The notes under the pieces are model-generated. The model did no database searches. It saw nothing but the letters and a program-made list of their open reading frames with translations, and had not been told where the DNA came from. Shown piece after piece: positions 29,904-46,600 of a DNA stretch of 64,000 bases. Source of the DNA: Phoronis australis (taxonomy: Eukaryota; Phoronida; Phoronidae); the NCBI GenBank assembly GCA_002633005.1, contig NMRA01000053.1, forward strand, positions 695,356-759,355, in the 5' to 3' direction. Positions within the stretch are counted from its first letter, which is position 1. Each line of letters opens with the position of its first letter. The position numbers were made by a program, and so were the translations under genes.

Positions 29904-31117
29904 TGATTGATACTATGGGCAAGAATGTGTGCCCCATAGCAAATTCTAGTCAGGAACCTCCGGGTTCGCTGTTAAGCGCTCTGCTAAATCGCACTCGATA
30001 GATGGTGAATTTTTCTCCGTACTTCAAGGGCATGATAAGTACATGTAATAAATACAGGAAACAACATCAGTGCGAGATCACACACGCAAATGCAGTCGAA
30101 TGTTCTGCTGCTGTGCTTACTCCCACACGTACGTAATCAAATACTTTTTATGCGTATATATGCGATAGGCACCCCGATTTTAGCGATTGTCCGGGAGATC
30201 GCGGCAAAAGGCGGCGATTTGTATAAAATCACAAAAAACGCAACCGATTTTGTTGTAGGTTTATACAGTCTAATCCAAAATGAGTTTTTTGACCGTAAAA
30301 CGATGTCCTTCTAACCGATGAACTCAACTTTGAAATCAGCGAGTGTTTGGCAGGCATAGGTGGGAACAGACAATTGCTCATAAAATCAAAAAACAAGGAC
30401 TGATATGGTGTAATAGCTGATAAAGGTCACTTCCAGAAGCCAATCCCAAAAATGAGCAGAAGAAGCAATATCTGCCATTTAACCCAAAAACATACATACC
30501 GAAGAAATGCAGTTTTTTAACGACTGCATGCGTGTTAAGTCACTTTCTTGAAGTCTTTCCACTTGTTATCAATCCCACTTAAACTCCTGCGTAAAACTAT
30601 CCGCTCTTTTCGATTGCGTAACGTGGAGCTTTTCTACCGTTTTAGGTATTCGCAAGACACTCTTGCACACGTCGCGTAAAATTCAGCTGGTTATAAGCAA
30701 ACGTTGCAAACGACAGCAGGCCGTTTCTAATTTTTTTAAGTGCATTTCATGAAGCTCTTTTTGAGTAAAAATATATCTGATATTTTGGCAGAAACTGTTC
30801 CCAGATGCGCAAAATTAAACACCACAAGTCCTCATACAAAATGTATTATATACAAATAATAAATATATATAAACAAGCAACTCTAAACCCCACAAAGGGA
30901 TTTACTCAGCAAAACCGCACAGTTGTCAATAGAATTTTAACCAATGGGTATTAAAAGTGGCTAAACTACGTTCCATGAGTCACACTATCTACACGACTTT
31001 TAACAGGTCATTAGTGAAAATTCTACTAAAACCATCTCAACTGAAAGAATTTGGTTATCAGGAAAAGATCGATTGTTAACAAGGGATTGATGATGAAAGA
31101 CCTTTGGTTGTCATTGC

Positions 31118-32390
<1,273 letters not shown>

Positions 32391-32438
32391 CTAGAAAAAG
32401 CATCAACGTTACACGTTATTTCGTAGAGCTAAAACGTG

Positions 32439-33058
32439 NNNNNNNNNNNNNNNNNNNNNNNNNNNNNNNNNNNNNNNNNNNNNNNNNNNNNNNNNNNNNN
32501 NNNNNNNNNNNNNNNNNNNNNNNNNNNNNNNNNNNNNNNNNNNNNNNNNNNNNNNNNNNNNNNNNNNNNNNNNNNNNNNNNNNNNNNNNNNNNNNNNNNN
32601 NNNNNNNNNNNNNNNNNNNNNNNNNNNNNNNNNNNNNNNNNNNNNNNNNNNNNNNNNNNNNNNNNNNNNNNNNNNNNNNNNNNNNNNNNNNNNNNNNNNN
32701 NNNNNNNNNNNNNNNNNNNNNNNNNNNNNNNNNNNNNNNNNNNNNNNNNNNNNNNNNNNNNNNNNNNNNNNNNNNNNNNNNNNNNNNNNNNNNNNNNNNN
32801 NNNNNNNNNNNNNNNNNNNNNNNNNNNNNNNNNNNNNNNNNNNNNNNNNNNNNNNNNNNNNNNNNNNNNNNNNNNNNNNNNNNNNNNNNNNNNNNNNNNN
32901 NNNNNNNNNNNNNNNNNNNNNNNNNNNNNNNNNNNNNNNNNNNNNNNNNNNNNNNNNNNNNNNNNNNNNNNNNNNNNNNNNNNNNNNNNNNNNNNNNNNN
33001 NNNNNNNNNNNNNNNNNNNNNNNNNNNNNNNNNNNNNNNNNNNNNNNNNNNNNNNNNN
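32439..33058. other. Assembly gap, 620 N
   Basis: Run of N directly upstream of actin B exon 2; likely hides its exon 1 and promoter. True length unknown. Confidence 0.98.
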
Positions 33059-36000
33059 TGGTGTTATGATTAGGGCATCCGAAATCGTTATCGAGTTATG
33101 TTTGCTATTTCAGAATTCCACAGTTAATCCGCCCAGCACGCCCGGATGCGTGTCAGTTTATCTACGATAAACAGTGTCAAGACAGATTATTCATGACGGA
33201 GAAAAATTGTTACATAGTGGCCGACGAGATGAGCAACCTAAACAAAGAAGGGAGGGGGGTCGTTCGGATGACCCTGAGATTACATACCCTTGTGAAATTC
33301 ATTTTGTTTAGAATTCATTGACATGTGGGAACCGAACCAATGCGACCTGTAGCGATCATTTTGCATCATTCATTTATCCCGTGAGTCAAAATTGAACGTC
33401 TTACCCATTGTTGAGGAACAAACAACAGATTCTGAGGCAAAAGCAAATTGAAATGCCTTCATATAAGACGAGTACCGCGTCACGAATAACAGTCAGTTAA
33501 GCATTATGTTCGTTTTGTCCACTGGTACACCAGTGACAGTATCGTCTAAATGCATTCATTTATGCCGCATTAGTTCCAGACTGTGGGTAAAAGCAAGTTG
33601 TATAGTTTTACTTGAATTAATAATACCACAGTTGCCAATTGTGACTCATATCCAGGCTTGTCGGTCATATTTTTGCAGTAGAGATGATGATGAGCGACAC
33701 AAGAGATAAGCCAGATAATTCCATGCCGATTTTAGCATTCTTGACAACAGCGCTAGTTATTAACATCATTGTAGTGGATTTGTCATGTAGACCTCGACAC
33801 AGTTGAGTCATGTTGTATTAGTTTCGATGGTATGACTAACGTCTCAAGAAGAATCGATCCATGCCAGTCATGGAATGGGTCTCATATGAAAGTCTCTCTC
33901 AGCAACGTTAATTACTCTATCATTTAATTATAGGAATGAATATGATTACGTCATCCTCTATGGAACCCGTCGGCAGAATACGAACACCCAAGACTTCGAT
34001 CCGCCTTCAAAACAAGCCCTGTGCCGGGTGCTGACTGATTGTCGCCAAGAGCGAGCTGCAGGAATTTGAGAACAAACTATCTCTCGCTTTTAAGGAGACT
34101 GACCCTTTCTCGAAATTCGTGATTAATTCATTATATGCATACATACATGTGTCATGTTTGTATTAATGTAATATTTATGTCCATTTTGGGCGTCAGCGTG
34201 TGTGTGCACGGACTATATTGTATGCACATATGGATTCGGTTTCAAGGAAAACTAAATTTAAGAAATCATTTGGTTTTTTATTTTTTTATTGTACGCCGGA
34301 AGTTTCTGACCCCGACTCTTATCTTCCAGTAGTTCACAAAATACGACCCTGTGCGTTTTGCCTGAAAACTAGTCACTTTTATTCTGCTATTATTACCGGA
34401 TTTTTTATTTTATCTTAAGAAATTATTCAAGAAGTGATGCAATTACTGCCCGGAAAAATCGAAACATGTTATTATTAATTACTACTACAGCCAATCTCGT
34501 CCGTCGACGCCCTAATTTGCATGACGTAGAGCAAACAACGCTGGCGTGTACTATCTTACTGATACGTGGAATGAGTTATCTCCACAGCGTTGCCACATGC
34601 CGGTATTTTGATACGAAAAAGCGTGACCTTATCATGTAATATAGCTCATAAAAACAATGACCAGTGATAACTTAGAATTTCGATAACTGCGCTGCATTTC
34701 TGCCGTTTCTCTTTCTCGTAGTTTTAACCGATATTCACCGACATATCCCAGGACTTTCCTGGGCCTGGGTTTCCAAGGCAACGGTCGCAGTGATTCACTC
34801 GGCTTTCGAAACCTGACTTTAGGGAGAGCGCATGTAATATAAAATTCAAAATTTAGAAAGATACAGTACCTCTGAAAAATTATTTTGAGTAAGAATGTCG
34901 ATTTGTTATCAGGATTCACTCCCCACACTAGTTTGAGTGATAATTCTGTATAACACTGAATTACCACTTGATTCTCCACGCGCACGTAGTAAATTATTAT
35001 GTTGCGCGTTGCATCCACCTAATTAAGTGACATTTTCCCCACACCGGCTCATTCATTACCTAAAATTTCAAATCTCGAATTAAAACCCGTTCTTTACTGA
35101 ATACGAGTTTTGACTCACAAAATGTTGCCGCTGCTAGATTTCAACGGCTTCTCATTGTTTGATAGTACTTGGTGAGACGACTCGCGGATGTCATGAAATA
35201 CATGATTTATTTTTACTAACGAGCAGGTCTCGACACCCGGTTCAGCAAGCATCTGTCGCATCTCCGGTCCTCTGAGCCTAGAATCGGTGATTGCCAAAGA
35301 TGCAACAATTATAGGTCATATGGTGTCTTTTACGTTGTTCCCGGATACTAATGCTGTCGACAAATTAATACAAAATAAATAATTTCCGTTCCCAATATAT
35401 GACAATCACTGTTCATTACAATTACAACTATAGCTTATCGGTTTATCGAAGTTCAGAGCAAAAACATCATTCGTTTTAGCCACTGATATTGTAGTTGTCT
35501 TAAAATCTTACAACTACAATATTTTTTAACTCTTTGCGTTGCAACAACTATGTAACTGCGCACGTATAAATAATTCATTTCATACTGTTTTGCATTGATT
35601 TCACTTGAAGTGCATCTGTTGCCGAGATGTAATATTAATTCGCCGAGTGCTGGACGTTAATATTTCTGTCGCTTCAAACGTTCAATTCCTTTCTCTGACA
35701 CTTCTAGCGGCAACTACAGATATAACTACATGACACTGCATCACACAACCCACTTTGAAGACGAAAATTGTTAAACTAATAAGTTTCGAGTCCTTCGATA
35801 TTTAGAATCGGGGTCGTGTAACTTTTAGAAAAATAGGAAGCAATCATGAGACTGCATCTCCAATTAAACTCACAGGATGAGCGAGCTTTCAGTTACTGGG
35901 CCATCTCTTCTCACAGGTATACTAATAAAATTGCCCGTAATTAACGAGGTCTATTTTACCAGGTTGGGCGTTACGCGCTAAGGTTTTTGAGTCCAGGGGC

Positions 36001-38900
36001 AAAAATCTCCTAAATAAATGACTGTACCCCGAACCTTATGAGCAAGTCTGCGGGATATTTTTGTGCTTCACTGTTTTCACCAGCCGGCTGTGCTGTGTGC
36101 AGCAAAAAAATTAAAATACACATCCTTTTAGAATGTGAACACAAAAAACCTATCAGTTGGTATCTTCAAACAAAAGATGAGCCACCTTTTCTTTTATTTA
36201 GCGCCCCTGTTTGTTTCTATAACACCCAAAAGTGACCCTACTGTGGGAAATTGAAATATGGGTGTGAAAAACTAAGCTAATCTGAGTCGAGGATTGTACG
36301 CACCTAGTGTTGGAACAACCCTGATCTGTTATGACTGCAACAAACTTGAGCTTTAAAATACGACATCGACATCTTGTGAGACTAAAAATATCATACCTAA
36401 CAGTCAGTTATTACTTGTCTTATCGTGGTTAACAGTTGAGTACATGTCCTTTGTTCCCTAATTTCGCATCACAATAGGCAGTTTCAATGATGCGCACATG
36501 CGTGGTGGGCGAACATTATTAAATTCCGAATCGTTTTCTTGAGGCTGATTTCGATGTTCTTGGAGGTAACGGAGATAGAATACCACGATGGTAAAAGACT
36601 GACTATGTGAGAGTAAAAGGCCAAATTCGATTTTGTGGTGAAAATCTTCGCTTATAGAAAGAAAAACGTGAATTCTGTCCCATAATTCGCAAGAAACCTG
36701 GTCCCCGGAAAGCTACCTAATATTGCTTCTTGATGATGACTTCCAACTTCCAGATCAATCAAAATTGCATGATGACAGTAGATTAATAAATATAAAAAAA
36801 GTTATTGGAGTTAAGTACTTCACTTGTAAACAGACGCCGTCGCAAGTTACTGGTACGAAATGCATCGGTATGCATTTGTCATGAGTAGGCCTCATGGATT
36901 AAATTCAAGCACTTCATCATTAATGATGACCAACAGTCAGCGCTGTCCTCAGTGGAAAAATGATGGTACGGCGGTGAACATAAAGCAAAAACAAAGACGT
37001 AAACAATATTGTGACTACGTGCCGTTACAAGGTACGTTATTTTTCCAGAAATAGATAATTGCGAGATATTTACTTAAGTTTAGACAATATTGCGAAAATT
37101 GAAATTTTCTGAGAGGCGCCAGGCTGGAAAAAGACGACCCGAGACCACGTCAACCGGCCGCATTTCTCTGGACGGCACATCGCCTGTCAGTGAAATGACC
37201 ACTGAGTGACGATAACATCGCGACAATACATGGCAGGCATTCTGTTGCACCAAAGGTCATCACTTAACTCGCCTGTAAACAATGAAGTCGGTACGGTGAC
37301 TGTACTGATGACACACTCGGCCAACTGGCTCACCCAGCTCGCGATTCAAACTGTAACAGGCAGAATTGAAGAGCGCGTCCCGCATCATTTGTGCAAAAAT
37401 CACTGCTGGCATAGACGCACTTTTTAGTCCTCTGATAGCATATACCGGCCCCCGCAACTTTCCGCCTGTGCTGCATATACAGTCGCGCTTTCCCCAATTC
37501 CCCGAGGCAACATGTAGACCTCGTAATTTATTGCTGTTTGTTGTGTTTGAATACAGTCAACGGGTACATATTAAAATATTATTAAATAACGAATTATTGT
37601 GTAGGGTTTAACAACCTGCAAAATAATTGTTCTATGGGAAATGTTTACTCTTTCGCATTAATCTAAAACGGTAGAGATTCCTGTTGACAGATCTACAAAT
37701 TCTAACTACACTCAGTTAACGTTGTTGACATGCTTAAAGATGAGTGGGTAGGAGCGAAGCCCCCGGACACTGAAATCGGACGATCTCGCCTTCTGCCAAC
37801 ATACCAACCAAGCTTGGGGTAAACTTCAGTAGACGCACTCCACTGAACACTCCTTGCTAAGTTGTTTGCCGTGTGACCGACTAATGTTTGCGAGTTGTTT
37901 TCTCATTGCCAACTATTTTGTGAGAACTGTTTTTTTCATGATTGTCTTCGTTGATAGTCATGTATTGAATTTCATAACCACTCACTTCCGTTTTTCTTGA
38001 GAATTGTACACGACGTGTTTTCTCATGACCAGGAAACGAACGCGGAAGAATTATTTCCTTGTCTAACTTGAAACTCGTGACAGGGAAAATCTCCGTTTTT
38101 CGCCGGTGTCATTTCAAGTTGCATTTCATTCCGATCCCATTTTCCAATATTGAAACAATTAAGATAATCAACGATATTAATCTGGATTCAACATTTTCCT
38201 CACCATTGTAGTAATTGATTTCAGGGATTGAAAGTGCCGATTAATTAACTGAAGCCGCCCTCGTTCAAACGGGATAGCTTACCCTTTCAATTTATAATCG
38301 TCTTTACTTGAAGCCTTGGCCGGCGAATCGTTGGGGGACACTCGTCTCAATATTGATTGTATATGTCAGTATGGCATATTGAGTATGGCGATGTGACACA
38401 GTTGGTAATTCACATTCTTGTAATAACTACACTACAGGAATGTTGACGAGACGAGGACTGTGAGCGCTTAGCTAAATGCACCGGCCGTAAGCTGGTCTGT
38501 TTTCTGTCTGCATAGTGCCATGCAGGTGGTTATAGTACAGACCTTATACACTGACTGCTCACGATAATTATCCACCAAGTGTCGGGTGAAATCGTTTACC
38601 TTTAGAACGGAATTATATTTTCTGAAGAAAGATTTTTCGTAGATGTTAACATGTTAACTCCGATTGTGCTACCCAAAATTTACCACCTAAACAAACCCCC
38701 GTTGTTTGATTGACCTCGACGATTCGACAAGTGTCCGCTTATCGAAGCTCAGGTGGATTCACGAAAAGCAAATCACCATCATATACGCAGCGGGTCCGAC
38801 ACCTTTCGGAATGTATTGCGATACGTCGAGTATACCTTCATTGTTCGACGAAAATACGTATGAGCCAGGATCTTTAAAAACACGATGAGTAACACCATTC
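33059..38900. other. Stretch with no gene seen, between divergent actins B and C
   Basis: Almost 6 kb of AT-rich DNA. I found no actin exon 1 on the minus strand and no open frame with splice support. It probably carries regulatory DNA for actins B and C, but only the CArG boxes next to C could be supported. Confidence 0.5.
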
Positions 38901-38935
38901 AGCCGCTGATAAAGCCAGAAGCAGTCGTCACATTA

Positions 38936-38968
38936 CCATAAAAGGAGCGGTGACATAACCATATATGG
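38936..38968 (+). promoter_or_regulatory. Two perfect CArG boxes, actin C
   Basis: CCATAAAAGG (38936-38945) and CCATATATGG (38959-38968) both match CC(A/T)6GG, 23 bp start to start and about 170-200 bp upstream of the actin C ATG. An E-box-like CACGTG follows at about 38973. SRF binding to such boxes is the standard control of animal actin genes. Confidence 0.75.
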
Positions 38969-39030
38969 ATATCACGTGACCAAGAATTCCGAGAACTGGG
39001 GTTATCACTATTGATTGTTTGCGCAGCGGA

Positions 39031-39037
39031 TATAGAA
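39031..39037 (+). promoter_or_regulatory. Possible TATA element, actin C
   Basis: TATAGAA about 65 bp downstream of the second CArG box and about 100 bp upstream of the ATG. Not a perfect TATA box. ATCTTCAG just before the ATG could also be the acceptor of a 5' UTR intron, which would move the start site upstream. Confidence 0.35.
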
Positions 39038-39134
39038 GAACACGTGTTTTGTCAGGCGCGCCTCACTTCGACTCTCGGAGCTCTACTGTTTGGGTGTTTT
39101 CGATTCTGTGTGCATATATCTTCAGAAAACAAAA

Positions 39135-40962
<1,828 letters not shown>

Positions 40963-41121
40963 ACTTTCCTATACATCAGTCTCCTGATTTCTTAAGTTGC
41001 AATCCAATATTGATACAGCACACACGTTGCCTTTGTTGTCATTGTTATTTGCTGAAATTGTTAAAGGTAAATATTTTATAGTTTTGCTAACTTGTTATTG
41101 TATATGCACCTGAATCGAAAC

Positions 41122-41127
41122 AATAAA
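41122..41127 (+). terminator. Polyadenylation signal of actin C
   Basis: AATAAA 160 bp after the stop codon, followed by a T/G-rich stretch (TGCGTTGTTTTATTG). Confidence 0.7.
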
Positions 41128-41299
41128 ACCAAAGACAAATTGCGTTGTTTTATTGCCTTTCCCTGGAGTTGCGAATGTCTGGTAATAAAGAAATATTTGC
41201 AAGCCACTCCGCTACAACTGTGTGGGTTATTAAATATGGGAAGACAGATGTCCTGGCTTGTCAACTAGGCAAACTTGTGAAATAGTTGCTACACTCTCG

Positions 41300-43480
41300 T
41301 TGCGATTAAACATAACCTTTGATTTCGGCCTTTTGTTATAAAATTGGTGTTTGCCTGTTGCGGTTTTTGGTAGGCGGGGATTATTGGACTAGGAAAGAAC
41401 AGGCTGTCTATTATTTCATAGCCTTAAGTTATATGGAGGCTCGTAAGTGGTTGCTCTAGAACACCGTGTGTACAAAACAATAATTGAAAATTCGATGTTT
41501 GTAATTCCGTGCCTAACTTAGATGGAAGACGCGATTTAAGTTCAATCTGACTAAATGGGCTGTGCGTGCAGATTTGACCGCCCCCTATTGCCTATGGAAC
41601 GAAGTGCTCAGCGATCGTCAGGTTATTGATATCTCGTGACCATGAAAAACTTCCTGGTCCACCGTATCTGTTTCAAGAGTGACATAATCAATCTTTGTCG
41701 AATGTCGTCAAATTAAGCTCCTCCATAGTCGATCGTTTTTGTTTTAATCCTATGATTTATTCAAATAAACGTATCTCTCTACAGTTGCTTACTTGAATTA
41801 CCTTCATTCCGTGCAAAAGATAACTGTGCCCACGTCCCCATGGCTCGGATACGCCACAGGGTGTCGTCTCACTCAGATTGGATTCGTCATTTGATTTTTA
41901 CTCAAACGCAAACCTGCCAGTTGGCGTACGCAGTCGCCTTTGACGGCTCATCTCAAAAAGGTGTGTCCGCTGGACGCAGGCGATCCAAATCCGACCGCGT
42001 CCGAGTGCCGCGATCCTTTCATCAAGCGAAGGAGGAATATATTTGTTTTCTCCTGATTACTGAGATACATCCGTTTTTCAATGAATTTTACCATCACATC
42101 CTATCTTTGTAGATTACACCGTTCTGTTAGTCTGTTCTAAGTAATTTTTTTCCGGTGCTCGAATTTCAGTTGCGTCGAAATAGGCCTACTATTAACAAAT
42201 GGAAGGCCATTCGTTGTTCGATTGAGTGGGACCAGCCGATTCACTTTATCATGCTTCAACGAGTTATCTTCTATCACAACAGAGTATTGTTTCACGTGCT
42301 GAATAATCGCTGAAAAGCGATAACAAAGTAGGATTGAAACGCGGAATTTGAACCAAGATTTCTAATACTAGACGCGGCCGGCGGGGATTTCCCATGATAT
42401 ATTTGTTACTCGATGCCATGATAGAGTTGGTTTTGTGCAGCGTTAGTTTTCTGACAGCTTTCACTTCCTGATTTGTGAACTTGCCGAAATGACTGACGTA
42501 TTATACTGCTATCTTTCACGTTTGAAAAGGACTAATTGTTATTTTGTTACTTAATTTTGTACCAAATCAACTAATTGAAGTCCGACAACTTCTTAAAAAT
42601 AGCTGAAATAACGTAACTGTTTCACTTAAAACTGCACAACTTTTTGTTTTGAAATCCGATGTCATTTGCAATGTGTCTTTTAATTCATACAGAAAAATAA
42701 TGTCATGATTACTCAGTGACAGTTGTGACTCGATTTTGGGAGGTCTTTGTTATAAAAATGACGAAGGAAAAACTCTATTAACTTGTGAGCATGAGACTAT
42801 GAGGGAATCCTATAGTACTTCATAAGACAATGAACCCGTCTTCTGTCGAAAAGTACTTTTGGTTCAGATCACTCACCGTAACAAAAAGGCAGTACACTAG
42901 GTCACTTGTCGCTGAGTTCACTGACATACAACGGAAAACCTAGGACCAATATCAATGTATATTACTCCCAGAGAAAACTGAGTTAAAATAGAACGGAAAA
43001 CGTTAATAATATTTTCTAATTCGATTTCCAGTAAAAAGATAAATTCCGACCTCAGGCATAGCTCGTGTACGACATGTTAGACATCGACGTATTTTCTATT
43101 CTTTCAGTTCATCAATTATTTGATAGGTAGCTCATAAAGACTAGACGAAAAACACAACAATTGCCGAACATGAAATATGTTAACGTCGACACTGACAAAA
43201 TTTATTATGTAAATAGGTGCTTTTTTGAAAACTCTTTCGCGGGAACACAAAGATACCCACTTACGGTATTGCGCGGGTAGATAACCAGCCAGTCGGTAAA
43301 AGTTTCTTACTAACAGGCGCCGTCTCTCCTCAGATCACGTGAGCACAGTTTGCTTTTGTTCGATATTAACAATTCCGTGCATAATAGCTTCAACTTAGCC
43401 GAGGTTATCGATCTACTACACCTCGTTTACCGGTAGGCCCTTCAGTAAATATACTGCAAGAAATGTATGTAGGAGAGATG
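41300..43480. other. Stretch with no gene seen
   Basis: Intergenic sequence between actins C and D. Short open frames only, none with splice support or family resemblance. Confidence 0.5.
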
Positions 43481-43505
43481 CAGTCCAGTGACAGTGAACT
43501 TAGGG

Positions 43506-43512
43506 TATAAAA
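43506..43512 (+). promoter_or_regulatory. TATA box of actin D
   Basis: Perfect TATAAAA 144 bp upstream of the actin D ATG, which predicts a start site near 43537 and a 5' UTR of about 120 bp if there is no 5' UTR intron. Confidence 0.65.
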
Positions 43513-43655
43513 CCAAGAAGTGTACGGGAACTAGGATTCGAGATCGATACCTGTCTACGTCATTCAGACAGACCTGTGTGTGTGTATAGATAACAATCCA
43601 CGAACTTCACTTTTGAGCAGTGAGCGCTTGGTTAGTGTCGGGACACCTTGACAAC

Positions 43656-46600
43656 ATGGACGGCGATGGCGTAGCAGCTGTGGTAATCGACAATGGTTCC
43701 AGCATGTGCAGAGCTGGTTTTGCAGGCGACTCGGCTCCCAGGGCCGTTTTCCCGCCCATCGTTGGCCGTCGTAAACATCAGGTAAGACACGCCAAACTAA
43801 ACATAAACGGGCTTAGCCCATTAGATCTCCCATTGATAGACTACACTGGGATAGTCTATCGTTGAGGCCAGCCCGCAAAAACACTTGTATTTCCTCGGCA
43901 GTGAACTGAATCTTATTAAGTGCCATATTTTCTCTCCTTATTGCGTTCAACTAGACTGCGACTACGACTATCATTTACGTGTGATCCATAAAAAGATGTT
44001 CCCTTGAGAACTCTGGTTCTGGCTGTCTAACGTGGTACAGGGACCTACAATTACGTATACTAGCTGAGATACACTTTCGTCATAAGCCTACTGTGGACAT
44101 AATGCGATTGACACTTTGGGATGCACACTCTCCAGCCGTCGGGTCTCATTCATATTGTGGTACGTAAATGCAAATTTCCTCTTCAACGTCCCCTACTGAG
44201 TTGGTTGACTCATTTTTTATCTTTCTGACCTAAAATAAATCTGTATGTCTGGACTTTGCTGCGAGGCGGGGAGTGACATAGATATGCCCAAATATGGCAA
44301 TTATAATTTACTTGAGGAAAACATAGTTTTTGAAGATGTTTTAGCAAATATGATGATTATTGTGATGCAATAAGACTAGAATGAAAGCAAACACCATTCA
44401 AATGAATAACATTTTTTTTTTCAAATCCCTTTGTAAGCATAGAATACAATACAATATCAATCTTGAGGAAATGTCACTTGTATTTACGTGGATGTTTTTG
44501 CAATTACGATAACACTACTTAAATTCACTGAGACTCTACCAGGCCTGAGGCTAGTATGAAAGCAACCTCCTGGATTCAATTGAATAACATTTTTTTCAGA
44601 AGGTTTTGTAAGTATAGCAACAAAATCAAATAAATATAAAAGCAATTTATAAAACATATAACTATAATATCTTTGCTGGTGAATCCCCGAGCTAAACACC
44701 GACCGCATCAATTTCCAGAGTGCCATGGTAGGCATGGATCAGACGGACACATACGTCGGTGACGAGGCTTACGTCAAGAGGGGAATTCTTGTCCTAAAAC
44801 ACCCCGTAGAGCAAGGTATTGTCACCAACTGGGATGACATGGAAAAGATCTGGCACCACACCTTTTACAACGAGCTCCGTGTCGCCCCCGAGAAGCGCCC
44901 TGTTCTGTTGACTGAGGCCCCGCTCAACTCCAAAGCCAACAGAGAGAAGATGACACAAATTATGTTCGAAACCTTCAATTCCCCCGCTGTGTACGTGGCT
45001 ATGGATGCTGTTCTTTCAATATACGCCTCCGGAAGGACAACAGGTATTTGAAATAGTGTATGACTGGTAATCTTGATTTCGCACACTGGACACTTCGGCA
45101 TCAACGAGGGCTATTTTGGGAGAGATAACTATATTCTCATAAGTAACAGAAATTAATGAGCTTTGAGCACAAGCCATGCAAAAGTTTCCTCAAAAAGAGC
45201 AAAATATTAACTTTATATCAGCCTGTTTATCGAGCTCACAGCTTCGTGAAAAACTGACTACAGAAAATATTTTAAAAATGCCAATGCCTACTGAGTCAGA
45301 TGTTGTTGATGCGAAATGGTCGCTCTGTTCAAACTGACATCTAAAGTGATTGTCCGTTCTGCCCACACAGACCACATTTTAAAAGTGGTTACATAACAGA
45401 AATCGCAAACGCATTTCCCTTGCTAAAGAGGCAGTGTTGGTGGATATACACCTGTTATCCATTTTCTGAAACACCCAAAAACCGGCGCAACGTAAATTTC
45501 GCATACCAATTGACTATGACAAAGTTTTTTTTCTTAAACATACGCAGCCCAAAACTGCCTTTTTGTCCGAACCCTTGAGCATAACAAGTACACATAACCT
45601 AAAAAACGAAAAGGACGAGTAGTCACAAACTGGCATTGGGGGGCGTGTTAAAACTGCTACAGCCCGACTTTAATCAGTAAAAATAACTGTTGAGTTAGAC
45701 CATTTAGCGCGTCAGTAAAACTGGTTGTATCCTTTCTCTGATTAGAAGTGAATTACACCAGTTTTTGGCCATAATAGAATCAAAAAAACGGACAATCGCC
45801 GCATATCGACACTTGATGTCTGATTGCTTGCATCCTGATGATGCGCGACGATTGTCCGTTTTTTGATTAGAAGTGATATCTTAGGTCGGGAAGAGCTTTC
45901 AGTTCATAACGAGCCCTAGCAAGTCGGTTTCATTGCAACTGCAAACTGTCGGTTCTTTGGAAGTTCCGAAAGCGGTTCTGATTTTTGAAAATGGATTTAT
46001 AATGATAAGTGCTCTAATCTGTTTGTCACCTCTGAAAATCGGCGAGTGGCAACTTAACGAGAATCGGAGATCCTCTTAATTTTCGTGCGCGCACCCAGCC
46101 TAAAATATAGGGGCGCTCGAATTTCTCGATATGGGGATCTTTTACTGAACAAAATCAACTAGGGCTAAAAAACAAAACGGGGCCATGAATTGTGCATCTG
46201 CGCTTGTGTCCTTTGTGCACTTTTGTGTCGTTTACTCGGACTTTTTCTTCTCTGAGACGGTCCTTTTTGCCCAATTCGCCAGANNNNNNNNNNNNNNNNC
46301 CCCCCCCCCCCCACCCCAGGGTGTGCCCATGATTTTTTTCAAATCGGATATTGAATCACTGGAGACCATGATGAGTGCAGCTAAATTTATCAAAATTGTG
46401 TTTTCAATTAGAGACGCCCACTCTTCTTCCAAATTTTAGCCGATTTTTCAACAAAGAACTAGATTTCATCGTCATCATGAGCAGTTCAGGCAATGAGTAC
46501 GGACCGGCATTAGTCCACGCCAATGGCAATTGTTTTGTTTTCATAAAAACTAAAGCGTCGCGGTTTAGTTGCGAACTTGTAGTACGACTGATAGTAGATT

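Larger units (their letters stand above)
26030..31080. other. Stretch with no gene seen
   Basis: AT-rich intergenic DNA between actins A and B. The longest open frame (27521-27916, plus) has no family resemblance and no splice context. Only two small inverted-repeat elements were noted, at 28081-28184 and 29761-29903. Confidence 0.55.
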
